This document shows positions 53,932 to 64,000 of a stretch of 64,000 nucleotides of DNA, piece after piece; within the stretch, counting starts at the first letter, position 1, and each line of letters begins with the position of its first letter. The notes beneath the pieces are model-generated. The model was given only the letters and a program-made list of their open reading frames with translations. It was not told where the DNA came from and ran no database searches. This DNA is from Oleiagrimonas citrea (GTDB taxonomy: Bacteria; Pseudomonadota; Gammaproteobacteria; Xanthomonadales; Rhodanobacteraceae). The DNA is taken from assembly GCF_012395255.1 (NCBI RefSeq), contig NZ_JAAZQD010000001.1:310001-374000 (forward strand), read 5' to 3'. The position numbers and the translations under genes are program-made.

Positions 53932-54819
53932 TCATCCTGCGCGGCGCAAGGCCTCTATGCGCTCGGCCAGCGGCGGGTGGCTCATGAAAAGGCGCTTGAA
54001 GCCACCGGCCAGGTGGCCGGAGATGCCGAAGGCCTGCATGTTCTTCGGCAGCGTCGATTCGCCGTAGCTGGCGCCCAGGCGCTCCAGCGCGGAAATCATG
54101 CGCCCGCGTCCGGCCAGTCGTGCACCGGCCGCATCGGCGCGGAACTCGCGATAGCGCGAGAACGCCATCACGATCATCGATGCGAACAGGCCGAAGACGA
54201 TCTCCAGCACGATCACAATGACGAAGTAGCCGATGCCGCCACCCCGATCGTCGCGACCGCCGCTGAGCCAGCTGTCGACCATGCGACCGACAATGCGCGC
54301 GAGGAAGATCACGAAAGTGTTGAGCACGCCCTGAATCAACGCCAGCGTCACCATGTCGCCATTGGCGACATGGCCGATCTCGTGGCCGAGCACGGCCGAC
54401 ACCTGGTCGCGGTCCATGCCGTGCAACAGCCCCGTGCTGACCGCCACCAACGCATGATTGCGGCTGGCGCCGGTAGCGAACGCGTTCATTTCCGGCGCCT
54501 CGTAGATCGCCACGTCGGGCATGCCGATGCCGGCCGCCTGTGCATGCTGGCGCACCGTGTTCAGCAGCCACTGCTCGGCTTCGCTGGACGGCTGCTCGAT
54601 CACCCGCGCGCCGGTGGACATCTTCGCCATCCACTTGGAAATCGCCAGCGAGATCAGCGAACCGCCCATGCCGATCACGGCTGCGAAGATCAGCAGTGGC
54701 CCCATGCCGCCGTAGCCGCGCGAAGCCGCCCACACATCGACGCCAAACAGATGGGCGACGATGCTCAGCAGCACCAGGACGGCCAGGTTCGTACCCAGGA
54801 ACAGAAGGATGCGACGCAT
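53932..54819 (-). CDS. htpX: HtpX membrane metalloprotease
   Basis: A 295-residue M48B protease. Two N-terminal TM helices (about 5-25 and 41-60), then the zinc site H146-E-I-G-H150 (AVLGHEIGHVANGDM) with the third ligand in SRYREFRADAAGARL, and further TM segments near 157-176 and 195-215. HtpX degrades damaged inner-membrane proteins together with FtsH. The length and motif order are normal. A possible heat-shock promoter lies at 54857-54885. It stands alone between the two-component system and the feo operon. Confidence 0.96.
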   Translation of the reverse strand: MRRILLFLGTNLAVLVLLSIVAHLFGVDVWAASRGYGGMGPLLIFAAVIGMGGSLISLAISKWMAKMSTGARVIEQPSSEAEQWLLNTVRQHAQAAGIGMPDVAIYEAPEMNAFATGASRNHALVAVSTGLLHGMDRDQVSAVLGHEIGHVANGDMVTLALIQGVLNTFVIFLARIVGRMVDSWLSGGRDDRGGGIGYFVIVIVLEIVFGLFASMIVMAFSRYREFRADAAGARLAGRGRMISALERLGASYGESTLPKNMQAFGISGHLAGGFKRLFMSHPPLAERIEALRRAG

Positions 54820-54856
54820 GATTCGATCTCGTGTCGAAGGAAATTCGGCAGGTCGA

Positions 54857-54885
54857 ATATTTAGTCTGCGCCGAGGCCTTTCAAG
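54857..54885 (-). promoter_or_regulatory. Candidate sigma-32 (or sigma-70) promoter of htpX
   Basis: On the minus strand CTTGAAA (54885-54879), 14 bases, then CTAAATAT (54864-54857), 38 bases before the htpX ATG. CTTGAAA matches the heat-shock -35 exactly; the -10 fits sigma-32 only partly, and TTGAAA/TAAATA would also pass as a weak sigma-70 pair. Confidence 0.4.
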
Positions 54886-54921
54886 TTCCGCGAACGCGTG
54901 CGGAAACGTGTTGCGGCGGGC

Positions 54922-55233
54922 TCAGGAGCGCCGGCGATGCGGACGGATATGCAGCGGCATCGGTGCGCTCGATTCGATCTGCGGCGCCGGCGCACATCCA
55001 CCGCACGTGCCGCAACCATCACCGCTGCCGCACCCGCCGCTTCGAGCCTCGGCCGGCTGCAGCCAGCGACCGACGCGGCGCGTCAGACGGCTGCGGGAAG
55101 CATGATCGAGCGCGGCGGAGGCGCGGCCCAGCAGGCGCCGTGTGACTTCGGGCGCCAGCTTGCGCGCGGCGAAGATCGCGCTGTACAGAAGCAGCGCGCC
55201 CAGAATCAGGAATTGCACGATGGCGAAGCTCAT
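54922..55233 (-). CDS. FeoB-associated small Cys-rich membrane protein
   Basis: A 103-residue protein: one N-terminal TM helix (MSFAIVQFLILGALLLYSAI), a basic amphipathic region, and a Cys/Gly cluster GGCGSGDGCGTCGGCAPAP, with four closely spaced Cys suitable for metal binding. The ATG overlaps the feoB stop by four bases, so it belongs to the feo operon. Short Cys-rich proteins at this position (FeoB-associated family) are common, but their role in iron transport is not settled. The much longer overlapping frame to 55740 is antisense-like shadow of feoB. Confidence 0.8.
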   Translation of the reverse strand: MSFAIVQFLILGALLLYSAIFAARKLAPEVTRRLLGRASAALDHASRSRLTRRVGRWLQPAEARSGGCGSGDGCGTCGGCAPAPQIESSAPMPLHIRPHRRRS

Positions 55234-57077
55234 GTGAACAACCTCGCGATCTGATAGGTGATCAACGACGCCACGTAGGCCAGACCGAACAGATACCCCG
55301 CGGCCAGCGCCACGTTGCGCCACGAATTGGTTTCCCGTCGGATCACCGCCAGGGTCGACATGCACTGCGGCGCGAACACGTACCAGGCCAGCAGCGACAG
55401 CGCCGTGGCCAGCGACCACTGGTGCGCGATCAGCACGCCCAGATGCGAGGCCACCGCGTCGTCGGTGCCGGACATGGCGTACACCGTGCCCAGCGCGGAC
55501 ACCGCTACCTCGCGCGCGGCGAGTCCGGGGATCAGCGCAATGCAGATCTGCCAGTTGAAGCCAATCGGCGCGAACACGTGATGAAGCGCGTGACCGAGGC
55601 GTCCGGCCAGGCTGTAGTCGATGGCCGGTCCGGTCGCGCCAGGCGGCGGCGCCGGAAAGCTGGACAGGAACCACAGCAGCACGGTCAGCGACAGGATGAT
55701 GCCACCGACACGGCGCAGGAAGATCTTCACGCGCTGCCACAGCCCGAAGGCGACGTCGCGCACGTGCGGGAAACGGTACGCGGGCAGCTCCATCAACAGC
55801 GCGTGCTCGCTCTTGTCTCGGCGCAGATGCTTCATCACGTAGGCCACGGCCAGTGCGCTCAGGATGCCGGCGAAATACAGCGCGAACAGCACCAGCCCCT
55901 GCAGATTGAACACGCCCAACACGCTGTGCTTGGGAATGAACGCGGCAATCAGCAGCGTGTAGACCGGCAGACGCGCCGAGCAGGTCATCAACGGCGCGAC
56001 CAGGATCGTCGTCAAGCGATCACGCGGATCGGAGATCGAGCGCGTCGCCATGATGCCGGGGATGGCGCAGGCGAAACTCGACAGCAGCGGAATGAACGCA
56101 CGGCCGGTCAGCCCGGCCTTGAACATCAGCCGGTCGAGCAAAAATGCCGCGCGCGGCAGATAGCCCGATTCCTCCAGCACCAAAATGAACAGGAACAGGA
56201 TCAGGATCTGCGGCAAGAACACCAGCACCGTGCCCAGGCCGCCGAAGATGCCGTCCTGCACCAGACTGTGCAGTGCACTGTGCGCCGGCAGCAGCCCGCT
56301 CACCCACGCGCCCAACCCGGACACGCCGGCATCGATGCCGTTCATCAATGGCTCGGCCCAGGAGAACACCGCCTGGAAGATGAAGAACATCAGCACGCCG
56401 AGAATCGCCAGCCCGAACACGGGATGCAGCACCCAGCGGTCGATGGCATCGTCGATGCGCGAGGCCATCGGCGGAACCTGCACCGCAGCGGCGATCAGCT
56501 CGCGTACCTGCTGATGAAGATCACGGTCGTCATCGACCGCGCCCGCACGTGCGGCCGACTCCGGCTCGCGCGTCTCGATATGCTCGATCAGCGCCTTCGC
56601 GCCATGACGATGCACGGCCACGGTCTCGACCACGGGCACGCCGAGCCGGCGCTCCAGCTCTTCCGTGTCAATGTGGATGCCGCGACGACGCGCCGCGTCC
56701 ATCATGTTCAGGGCCAGTACCACTGGACGCCCCAGGCGCAGCACTTCCAGCACGAAACGCAGATGCAGACGCAGATTGGTAGCGTCGGCCACGCACACGA
56801 TCAGATCGGGCGCTTCCTCGTCAGGATGCGCGCCGCTGCAGATGTCGCGCGTGATCGCCTCGTCGGGGCTGGCGGCATCGAAGCTGTAGGCGCCGGGCAG
56901 ATCCAGCAGCTGATAGTTGCGCCCGGATGGCGCCAGAATGCGGCCTTCCTTGCGTTCGACCGTGACACCGGCGTAGTTGGCGACCTTCTGCCGGCTGCCG
57001 GTGAGCAGATTGAACAGCGCCGTCTTGCCGCAATTCGGGTTGCCGACCAGGGCGATGCGCAGGCTGGCCGCGTTCAT
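55230..57077 (-). CDS. feoB: Ferrous iron transporter FeoB
   Basis: A 615-residue Fe(II) permease. The N-terminal G-protein domain has G1 GNPNCGKT (12-19), G3 DLPGAYSF and G4-type LNMMD. The membrane domain carries the two Gate motifs, including MTCSARLPVYTLLIAAFIPK, and ends near residue 610. It is shorter than E. coli FeoB (773) but normal for this branch. It overlaps feoA and the Cys-rich gene by four bases each, giving a tight three-gene operon that imports ferrous iron across the inner membrane. Confidence 0.96.
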   Translation of the reverse strand: MNAASLRIALVGNPNCGKTALFNLLTGSRQKVANYAGVTVERKEGRILAPSGRNYQLLDLPGAYSFDAASPDEAITRDICSGAHPDEEAPDLIVCVADATNLRLHLRFVLEVLRLGRPVVLALNMMDAARRRGIHIDTEELERRLGVPVVETVAVHRHGAKALIEHIETREPESAARAGAVDDDRDLHQQVRELIAAAVQVPPMASRIDDAIDRWVLHPVFGLAILGVLMFFIFQAVFSWAEPLMNGIDAGVSGLGAWVSGLLPAHSALHSLVQDGIFGGLGTVLVFLPQILILFLFILVLEESGYLPRAAFLLDRLMFKAGLTGRAFIPLLSSFACAIPGIMATRSISDPRDRLTTILVAPLMTCSARLPVYTLLIAAFIPKHSVLGVFNLQGLVLFALYFAGILSALAVAYVMKHLRRDKSEHALLMELPAYRFPHVRDVAFGLWQRVKIFLRRVGGIILSLTVLLWFLSSFPAPPPGATGPAIDYSLAGRLGHALHHVFAPIGFNWQICIALIPGLAAREVAVSALGTVYAMSGTDDAVASHLGVLIAHQWSLATALSLLAWYVFAPQCMSTLAVIRRETNSWRNVALAAGYLFGLAYVASLITYQIARLFT

Positions 57078-57325
57078 GCCGTCACCTCGTCCTTCACCCG
57101 CACCCGGGATGCCTCGTTGCGCCGCAGCGCAAAGCGCGTGTAGCCGACCTGCACCAGCATCGGGTCGCCGCCCAGCGGCGCACGCGCCACCACGCGCACC
57201 GACTCGCCCTCGACGAAACCCAGATCGCGCAATCGGCGCGCGATCAGGTCATCGGGATGGGCGTCTTCGACGGTGTGTACCACGGCCTGAGCACCTTTCG
57301 GCAGATCGGAGAGTTGCACGGACAT
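57074..57325 (-). CDS. feoA: FeoA ferrous iron transport accessory protein
   Basis: An 83-residue SH3-like protein beginning MSVQLSDLPKGAQAVVHTVE and containing RRLRDLGFVEGESVRVVARA, the FeoA signature, and ending ASRVRVKDEVTA. FeoA is thought to bind FeoB and modulate its activity. It is the first gene of the operon, with its stop overlapping the feoB start. A possible Fur box lies 12-30 bases upstream of the start codon. Confidence 0.94.
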   Translation of the reverse strand: MSVQLSDLPKGAQAVVHTVEDAHPDDLIARRLRDLGFVEGESVRVVARAPLGGDPMLVQVGYTRFALRRNEASRVRVKDEVTA

Positions 57326-57336
57326 CCAGCCAAAAT

Positions 57337-57355
57337 AAGAATGGTTCGCATTATA
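57337..57355 (-). promoter_or_regulatory. Candidate Fur box of the feo operon
   Basis: TATAATGCGAACCATTCTT on the minus strand matches the 19-base Fur consensus GATAATGATAATCATTATC at about 13 positions, including both ATAATG and CATT. It sits just before feoA, where iron-repressed promoters carry it. Confidence 0.5.
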
Positions 57356-57468
57356 ACTCGTCTTTGTGCACTTCGCGAAGTGCGCGACAACACGTCACGG
57401 CCCTGCCTCGAACGTCGGAGGCCGCTATCATGGGCGTCTTGTACCCGTCAGGAAGGAGCCGCAGCGCC

Positions 57469-58272
57469 ATGTACGAAACCCTCGTCACGGAACGTCGCGA
57501 CGACGTGGCTCGCATCACGCTCAATCGTCCCGAGCTGCACAACGCCTTCAATGCCACGCTGGTCGCCGAGCTGACCGACGCGCTGGAAGCCGCCGAACGC
57601 GACCCGGCTGCGCAGGCCGTGCTGCTCACCGGCGCCGGTCCCAGCTTCTGCGCCGGCGCGGACACCCGTTGGATGCGCGGCATGGCCGATGCCAGCGAAG
57701 CGGAGAACAAGGAAGACGCCCTGCGCCTGGCGCAGTTGCTGCGCAAGCTGAATTTCCTGGCCAAGCCGACCATCGCCCGCGTCAACGGCGCGGCCTTCGG
57801 CGGCGGCATCGGTCTGATCGCCTGCTGTGACATCGCCGTCGGCAGTGCGGATGCCAGCTTCGGGCTGTCCGAGGTCAAGCTCGGCCTGGTGCCGGCGACG
57901 ATCTCGCCCTATGTCGTCGCCGCCATCGGACTGCGCCATGCGCGTCGCCTGTTCGTTACCGGCGAGACTTTCGACGCCGCGCACGCCGCGTCCATCGGAC
58001 TGCTGCACGAACATGTCGTCGCCGAAACGCTGGACGATGCCGTCGAGGCCGTGTGCAAGGCGATGCGCCGCGGTGGCCCGCTGGCTCGGCGCGAAGCCAA
58101 GCGACTGGCCCTGCGCATGGGCGGCATGGACGAGCGACAGGCGGCCCAGATCGACGCCGAGAACGCCGAACTCATCGCCCGACTTCGCGTCAGCGATGAA
58201 GGGCAGGAAGGTCTCGGCGCCTTTCTGGAAAAGCGCCGGGCTTCCTGGCGCGACAGTTCGTCCGGCGCATGA
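57469..58272 (+). CDS. liuC: Enoyl-CoA hydratase/methylglutaconyl-CoA hydratase
   Basis: A 267-residue crotonase-family protein. Oxyanion-hole segments are FCAGADTRWMRGMADASE and ARVNGAAFGGGIGLIACCDI. The hydratase position with Glu is SEVKLGLVPATISPYVV, as in methylglutaconyl-CoA hydratase. The ATG at 57469 follows AAGGAG; the longer frame runs through the feo promoter and was rejected. It precedes genes for a vestigial VOC protein, a cupin, MCC alpha and HMG-CoA lyase on the same strand, so it is the first gene of a liuC-liuD-liuE operon, catalysing the third dedicated step of leucine breakdown. Confidence 0.92.
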   Translation: MYETLVTERRDDVARITLNRPELHNAFNATLVAELTDALEAAERDPAAQAVLLTGAGPSFCAGADTRWMRGMADASEAENKEDALRLAQLLRKLNFLAKPTIARVNGAAFGGGIGLIACCDIAVGSADASFGLSEVKLGLVPATISPYVVAAIGLRHARRLFVTGETFDAAHAASIGLLHEHVVAETLDDAVEAVCKAMRRGGPLARREAKRLALRMGGMDERQAAQIDAENAELIARLRVSDEGQEGLGAFLEKRRASWRDSSSGA

Positions 58273-58463
58273 TCGATCATGTCGATTTCGCCGTGAGCGA
58301 CCCGGCGCGAAGCCGCGCACTTGATGCGCAAGTGCTGACGGCGGGTGGCGTCGACTGCGGCACGCCGGGACTGCGCACGCGTTACCACGCGCACTACTAT
58401 GCCGCCTACGCCCTGGACCCCGTCGGACACGTCATCAAAGCGGTCTGTCATCATCCGCACTGA
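58269..58463 (+). pseudogene. VOC/glyoxalase gene with internal in-frame deletion
   Basis: A 64-residue frame whose start overlaps the liuC stop (ATGA). It begins like a VOC-family protein (MIDHVDFAVSDPARSRA) and ends like one (GLRTRYHAHYYAAYALDPVG followed by HVIKAVCHH), but the roughly 60 central residues, including one metal-binding half, are missing. Full-length members are about 125 residues. The junction after SRA keeps the frame, so a short product may still be made, but it could not form the usual beta-alpha-beta-beta-beta pair. I read it as a remnant. Confidence 0.7.
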
Positions 58464-58480
58464 CCACGCCCGGAGACGCC

Positions 58481-58986
58481 ATGCCCTCCCCGATCCTCAA
58501 TCTCGACGAAGTGCGTCTGCGCGGCCTCGACGCATCGGAGGGGTCGTCGCCCGGTGCGCCAGCCGGCTATGACGTGCGCTGGGGCGATATCGCCACCCGC
58601 ATCGGGGCGCGCAAGCTGGGCTACAACCTCACCGTGGTCGCGCCGGGCAAGCGCAACTGTCCGTTCCACAATCACCGAGGCATCGAGGAAATGTTCCTGA
58701 TCCTCGAAGGCCATGGCGAACTGCGCTACGGCGAAGCGCGCCATCCGCTGCGGCCGGGCGACGTCATCGCCTGCCCGCCCGGCGACGCGAACACGGCGCA
58801 TCAGATCATCAACACCGGCAAGACGGAGCTGCGCTATCTCGCGGTCAGCACCAAGGACCCGATGGACATCTGCGAATACCCCGATTCCGGCAAGTTCAGC
58901 GCCTACGCACGAAGCGAGGACGAACCGCCGCACTTCCGGCACATCGGCCGACTCGACGAAACTCACGATTACTGGGAAGGCGAATA

Positions 58987-58987
<1 letters not shown>
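58481..58987 (+). CDS. Cupin-domain protein
   Basis: A 168-residue single cupin. Motif 1 is CPFHNHRGIEEMFLILEGHG with metal ligands H-x-H and E, and motif 2 is PGDVIACPPGDANTAHQIIN with the last His. The C-terminal extension PMDICEYPDSGKFSAYARSE is common in the YdbB-like family of unknown role. It sits inside the liu operon, with its stop codon overlapping the MCC alpha start, so co-expression is likely. Whether it has a part in acyl-CoA metabolism or is a passenger is not known. Confidence 0.82.
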
Positions 58988-60987
<2,000 letters not shown>

Positions 60988-60991
60988 ACCG

Positions 60992-61891
60992 ATGTCCCTG
61001 CCCGCTTCCGTGCGCATCGTCGAGGTCGGCGCCCGCGATGGTCTGCAGAACGAGAAGACCATCGTCCCCACCGCGACCAAGATCGAGCTGATCGACCGTC
61101 TCTCGGCCTGCGGCCTGCAGACCATCGAGGCGACCAGCTTCGTCAGTCCGAAATGGGTGCCGCAGCTGGCCGATGCGGCCGAGGTCTACACCGGCATCGC
61201 CAAGCGCGAGGGCGTCGGCTATCCGGTGCTGGTGCCGAACGAAAAAGGCTACGACCGCGCCCGCGAAGTCGGCGTGACCGAAATCGCCGTGTTCAGCGCA
61301 GCCAGCGAGGCGTTCAACCGCAAGAACATCAACGCCAGCATCGACGAGTCCATCGAACGCTTTCTTCCAGTGCTGGAACGCGCGCATGCGGACGGCGTGA
61401 AGGTCCGCGGCTATGTCTCCACCGTGCTTGGCTGTCCCTATCAGGGTGAGGTGCCGGTTGCCGACGTGGTGCGTGTCGCCGAGCGACTGCATGCGCTGGG
61501 CTGCTATGAGGTCTCGCTGGGCGACACCATCGGCGTGGGCACGCCGGAAAAGGCCCGTTCCATGCTCCGCGCGGTCGCCGAGGCCGTGCCCATGCAGGCT
61601 CTTGCCGTGCACTTCCACGACACCTACGGACAGGCACTGGCCAACATCCACGCCTGTCTGGAGGAAGGCGTTGCCGTGGTCGACAGCGCGGTGTCCGGCA
61701 CCGGCGGTTGCCCCTACGCCAAGGGCGCGACCGGCAATGTCGCCACCGAGGATGTGGTCTACATGCTTGAAGGCATGGGCATCGCCACCGGCGTCGACCT
61801 GGAAGCACTCGCACAGACGGGCCTGTGGCTGTCGGCCGAGCTCGGACGAAGCACATCGAGCCGCGTGGCGAAAGCCATCGCAAGCCACTGA
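60992..61891 (+). CDS. liuE: Hydroxymethylglutaryl-CoA lyase
   Basis: A 299-residue TIM-barrel lyase splitting HMG-CoA to acetoacetate and acetyl-CoA, the last dedicated step of leucine catabolism. The metal and substrate signatures are VEVGARDGLQNEK (residues 6-18), STVLGCPYQGEV, LAVHFHDTYGQALANIHACL and the catalytic Cys loop SVSGTGGCPYAKGATGNVAT. Length is typical. It follows liuD by four bases in the same operon. The acetoacetyl product could pass to the thiolase encoded at 39428 after CoA transfer. Confidence 0.96.
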   Translation: MSLPASVRIVEVGARDGLQNEKTIVPTATKIELIDRLSACGLQTIEATSFVSPKWVPQLADAAEVYTGIAKREGVGYPVLVPNEKGYDRAREVGVTEIAVFSAASEAFNRKNINASIDESIERFLPVLERAHADGVKVRGYVSTVLGCPYQGEVPVADVVRVAERLHALGCYEVSLGDTIGVGTPEKARSMLRAVAEAVPMQALAVHFHDTYGQALANIHACLEEGVAVVDSAVSGTGGCPYAKGATGNVATEDVVYMLEGMGIATGVDLEALAQTGLWLSAELGRSTSSRVAKAIASH

Positions 61892-61964
61892 TTCTGAAGA
61901 AATCAGTGCCAACTCATTCATGATGCCGCAAGCGTGAAAGTGGTGCTAGACTGATGACTCCCAC

Positions 61965-63812
61965 ATGGCAAGGGGGCCGTGGGTTGCACCGGCACCATGG
62001 ATGCGCAAGAAGCCTTCAGACGAGGATCGCGCTGTATCGCACGAGCACGACGCTTCCAGCGTCGCGCAGGCGGATTCACTTGATCCGAATTCGAATTCCG
62101 GACAGACGAAAACCAGCGCGGACCATGCCGCCCGCTATCGCACGCTGCTGGATGCCGTGCCCGATGCCGTGACCCTTCACGACACGCGCGGCGACATCGT
62201 CGATGCCAATGCCGCCGCCGTGCGCACCTTCGGATACCCGCTGCATGCCCTGCGCGGCATGAACGTCCGCGACCTCAACCCGAATCTTCCCGAGGATCAC
62301 ATGACGGCGGTCATGCGCACGCACGGCGTCGACCGGACCTTCAGCGTGGTCGGCGTCAATCGACGTGCCGACGGCACGACCTTTCCGGTAGAGGTTCATT
62401 CCAACGTGTTCCTCGATGCCGGCCAACACCGCGTCGTCGCGGTGGCGCGTGACATCAGCACCCGCGTCGAGGCCGAACGGCAACTGCGCGTGTCGGCCGA
62501 GCACATGCGCAAGCAGGCACGCATCGATTCGCTGACCCGACTGCCCAACCGCGACACCATGCTCGAAGCGACCCGGGACGCCCTCGCCGCCGCCGAGCCC
62601 GGAATCGGGCCCGCGGTGCTGTACATCGACCTCGACCGCTTCAAGATCCTCAACGACATGCTGGGTCACCATGCCGGCGACCGCCTGCTGCTCGCGACCG
62701 CCGAGCGTCTGCGCATGTGCTGCGAAGGCCATGCGCGCTGCGGCCGCTACGGCAACGACGAATTCATCGTGCTGTTGCCGCGCTGCGCGCAGGACGACGC
62801 AGCGCGCGCCTGCGCTCAACGGATCATCCGGGCCTTCGAGCAACCGTTCGAGCTCGAGGGCGAAGCCTTCGTGCTGACCACATCCATCGGTATCGCCTGC
62901 CATCCCGAACACGGCGACAGCGCCGAGCTGCTGATCCAGCATGCCGACACGGCGATGCATGAGGCCAAACGCCGGGGACGGCACACTTTCCGCGCCTTCG
63001 ACAAGACCCTCAACGACCACCTCGGCATGCGCAACCAGATCGAATCGCAGCTACGCCTGGCGCTCGATCACGGCGAATTGTGGCTGGCCTTCCAGCCCAA
63101 GGTCTCGCTTCGCGAACGTCGCATCGTCGGTGCCGAGGCACTGCTTCGCTGGCGCAGCCCCCAGTTCGGCGAAGTGTCCCCAACGGACTTCATCCCCCAC
63201 GCGGAGAATTCGGGCGAAATCGTGCGCATCGGCGCATGGGTCGTGAAGGAAGCCTGCCGGCAATTGCGCGAATGGCGCGACCAGGGGCTGGAACTCGACC
63301 ACATCGCCGTCAACGTCTCCTTCCGCCAGTTGCTCAGCGGCACCTTCAGCGACAGCGTGCAGGCCGCGCTGCAGGTGCATGACCTGCCCGGCAACGCGCT
63401 GGAGCTGGAAATGACCGAGCGCATCCTGATCGACGAAGCGCCGGATACGCTGGACACCTTCACCGCCCTGAAGCGGATGGGCGTGCGCCTGACGATCGAC
63501 GACTTCGGCGAAGGCTATTCGTCCTTCAACTATCTGCGTCACCTTCCGATCGACAGCGTCAAGATCAGCCACACGTTCATGCAGGGGATCCCGGTGCAAC
63601 CTGCAGACACGGCCATCTGCGAAGCCATCGTGCGCATCGCGGAAAGCCTTGGGCTCACGGTGGTGGCGGAAGGCGTCGAGACCGAGGAACAGCTTGCATT
63701 CCTCGAGCGCATCGGCACCGACGACGCACAGGGATTCTTCTTCAGCCGCCCCATCGAAGCAGCGCGCCTGCCCGTGTTCATGCAGGAATGGAACCGTTCC
63801 GGCCGAGGCTGA
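61965..63812 (+). CDS. PAS-GGDEF-EAL protein, probable c-di-GMP phosphodiesterase
   Basis: Up to 615 residues, without TM segments. A PAS domain (YRTLLDAVPDAVTLHDTRGD) is followed by a GGDEF domain whose signature is degenerate (GRYGNDEFIVLLP, GNDEF in place of GGDEF), so cyclase activity is doubtful. The EAL domain is intact: EALLRW, NVSFRQL, E-M-T-E in LEMTERILI, IDDFGEGYSS, K in DSVKIS and AEGVETEEQL. It is therefore likely a c-di-GMP phosphodiesterase. The start is uncertain between 61965 and the Met at 62001. Confidence 0.9.
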   Translation: MARGPWVAPAPWMRKKPSDEDRAVSHEHDASSVAQADSLDPNSNSGQTKTSADHAARYRTLLDAVPDAVTLHDTRGDIVDANAAAVRTFGYPLHALRGMNVRDLNPNLPEDHMTAVMRTHGVDRTFSVVGVNRRADGTTFPVEVHSNVFLDAGQHRVVAVARDISTRVEAERQLRVSAEHMRKQARIDSLTRLPNRDTMLEATRDALAAAEPGIGPAVLYIDLDRFKILNDMLGHHAGDRLLLATAERLRMCCEGHARCGRYGNDEFIVLLPRCAQDDAARACAQRIIRAFEQPFELEGEAFVLTTSIGIACHPEHGDSAELLIQHADTAMHEAKRRGRHTFRAFDKTLNDHLGMRNQIESQLRLALDHGELWLAFQPKVSLRERRIVGAEALLRWRSPQFGEVSPTDFIPHAENSGEIVRIGAWVVKEACRQLREWRDQGLELDHIAVNVSFRQLLSGTFSDSVQAALQVHDLPGNALELEMTERILIDEAPDTLDTFTALKRMGVRLTIDDFGEGYSSFNYLRHLPIDSVKISHTFMQGIPVQPADTAICEAIVRIAESLGLTVVAEGVETEEQLAFLERIGTDDAQGFFFSRPIEAARLPVFMQEWNRSGRG

Positions 63813-63848
63813 GACCGGCATCCCGTTCTCGGCGCAAGCGGGCCGAGC

Positions 63849-64000
63849 TCAGTCGAAATTCACGCTCAGACGAAAGTCGAAACGGATGCTGTCCTGCTGC
63901 GGCGTTACCGTATCGAACGGTTTCGCCACATCGGCGGAGGCCGTCAGCCAGCGATACTGGTACATGCCACCCAGACCGGCGCCCGAGATCGAACTCGACT
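63849..64000 (-). CDS. C-terminal end of TpsB/ShlB-type outer-membrane transporter (partial)
   Basis: Only the last 50 residues lie in the window: the minus-strand frame reads ISGAGLGGMYQYRWLTASAD and then VAKPFDTVTPQQDSIRFDFR and LSVNFD before the stop at 63849. The G-x-G-L-G-x-x-Y, D-V-A-K-P and final R-F-x-F-R-L-S-V-x-F pattern is that of FhaC/ShlB/HecB two-partner secretion porins. The partner exoprotein gene must lie outside the window. Confidence is limited by the short length. Confidence 0.6.
   Translation of the reverse strand, partial: SSSISGAGLGGMYQYRWLTASADVAKPFDTVTPQQDSIRFDFRLSVNFD

Noticed and set aside
54922-55740. 272-codon version of the Cys-rich gene
   Set aside because: The extra N-terminal part overlaps feoB in another frame and is Arg/Ala-rich noise; the TM helix starts at 55233.

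Overview
The window is a high-GC gammaproteobacterial chromosome segment, most likely from the Xanthomonadales/Lysobacterales. The pointers are a complete leucine/isovalerate (liu) gene set, leucine dehydrogenase, a fused isobutyryl-CoA mutase, subtilisin-type autotransporters, a Kch-like channel and several REP-associated tyrosine transposases (RAYTs). No rRNA, tRNA or CRISPR array was recognised.

Region 1 (1-4.7 kb) holds an LprI-like secreted protein, a Na/Pi symporter, and two 5'-truncated genes lying head to head at about 2.78 kb, followed by a decayed RAYT. Region 2 (4.8-8.5 kb) is an AT-richer insert: a tyrosine recombinase gene, then two convergent genes (a SAM methyltransferase and a membrane-anchored GNAT-like protein). 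Their 3' ends overlap, and the pair is bounded by an exact 20-bp inverted repeat that touches both start codons. This reads as an invertible expression switch, and it is the strongest candidate here for an undescribed system. An intact RAYT follows.

Region 3 (8.9-12.5 kb) is one large CHASE-PAS-GGDEF-EAL sensor. Region 4 (12.5-18.6 kb) is an accessory patchwork of single minus-strand genes: a lipoprotein, a secreted protein, a Kch-like channel, a RAYT, a Sel1 protein and two small membrane proteins. They are separated by eight copies of one short palindromic motif and by several other repeat families. Region 5 (18.6-21.9 kb) is a probable two-gene defence unit: a Dam-type adenine methyltransferase and a PD-(D/E)XK-DGQHR fusion protein. 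It abuts the stop codon of icmF.

Regions 6-8 (21.9-64 kb) are largely core genome. Branched-chain amino-acid catabolism is spread over four loci: icmF; leucine dehydrogenase; isovaleryl-CoA dehydrogenase with a thiolase and methylcrotonyl-CoA carboxylase beta nearby; and liuC/liuD/liuE. Between them lie FUSC, HscC with its J-domain partner, an autotransporter protease and small lipoproteins. At 43.4-53.8 kb an RND efflux operon and an envelope-lipid operon (GT9, ICMT-like, PAP2) each carry the same CTAAG-N6-CTAAG direct repeat at the same distance from a -10-like element. A two-component system lies just downstream and is the obvious candidate regulator. The window ends with htpX, a feoA-feoB-Cys-rich operon with a possible Fur box, the liuC/D/E cluster, a PAS-GGDEF-EAL protein and the 3' end of a TpsB/ShlB-type outer-membrane transporter.
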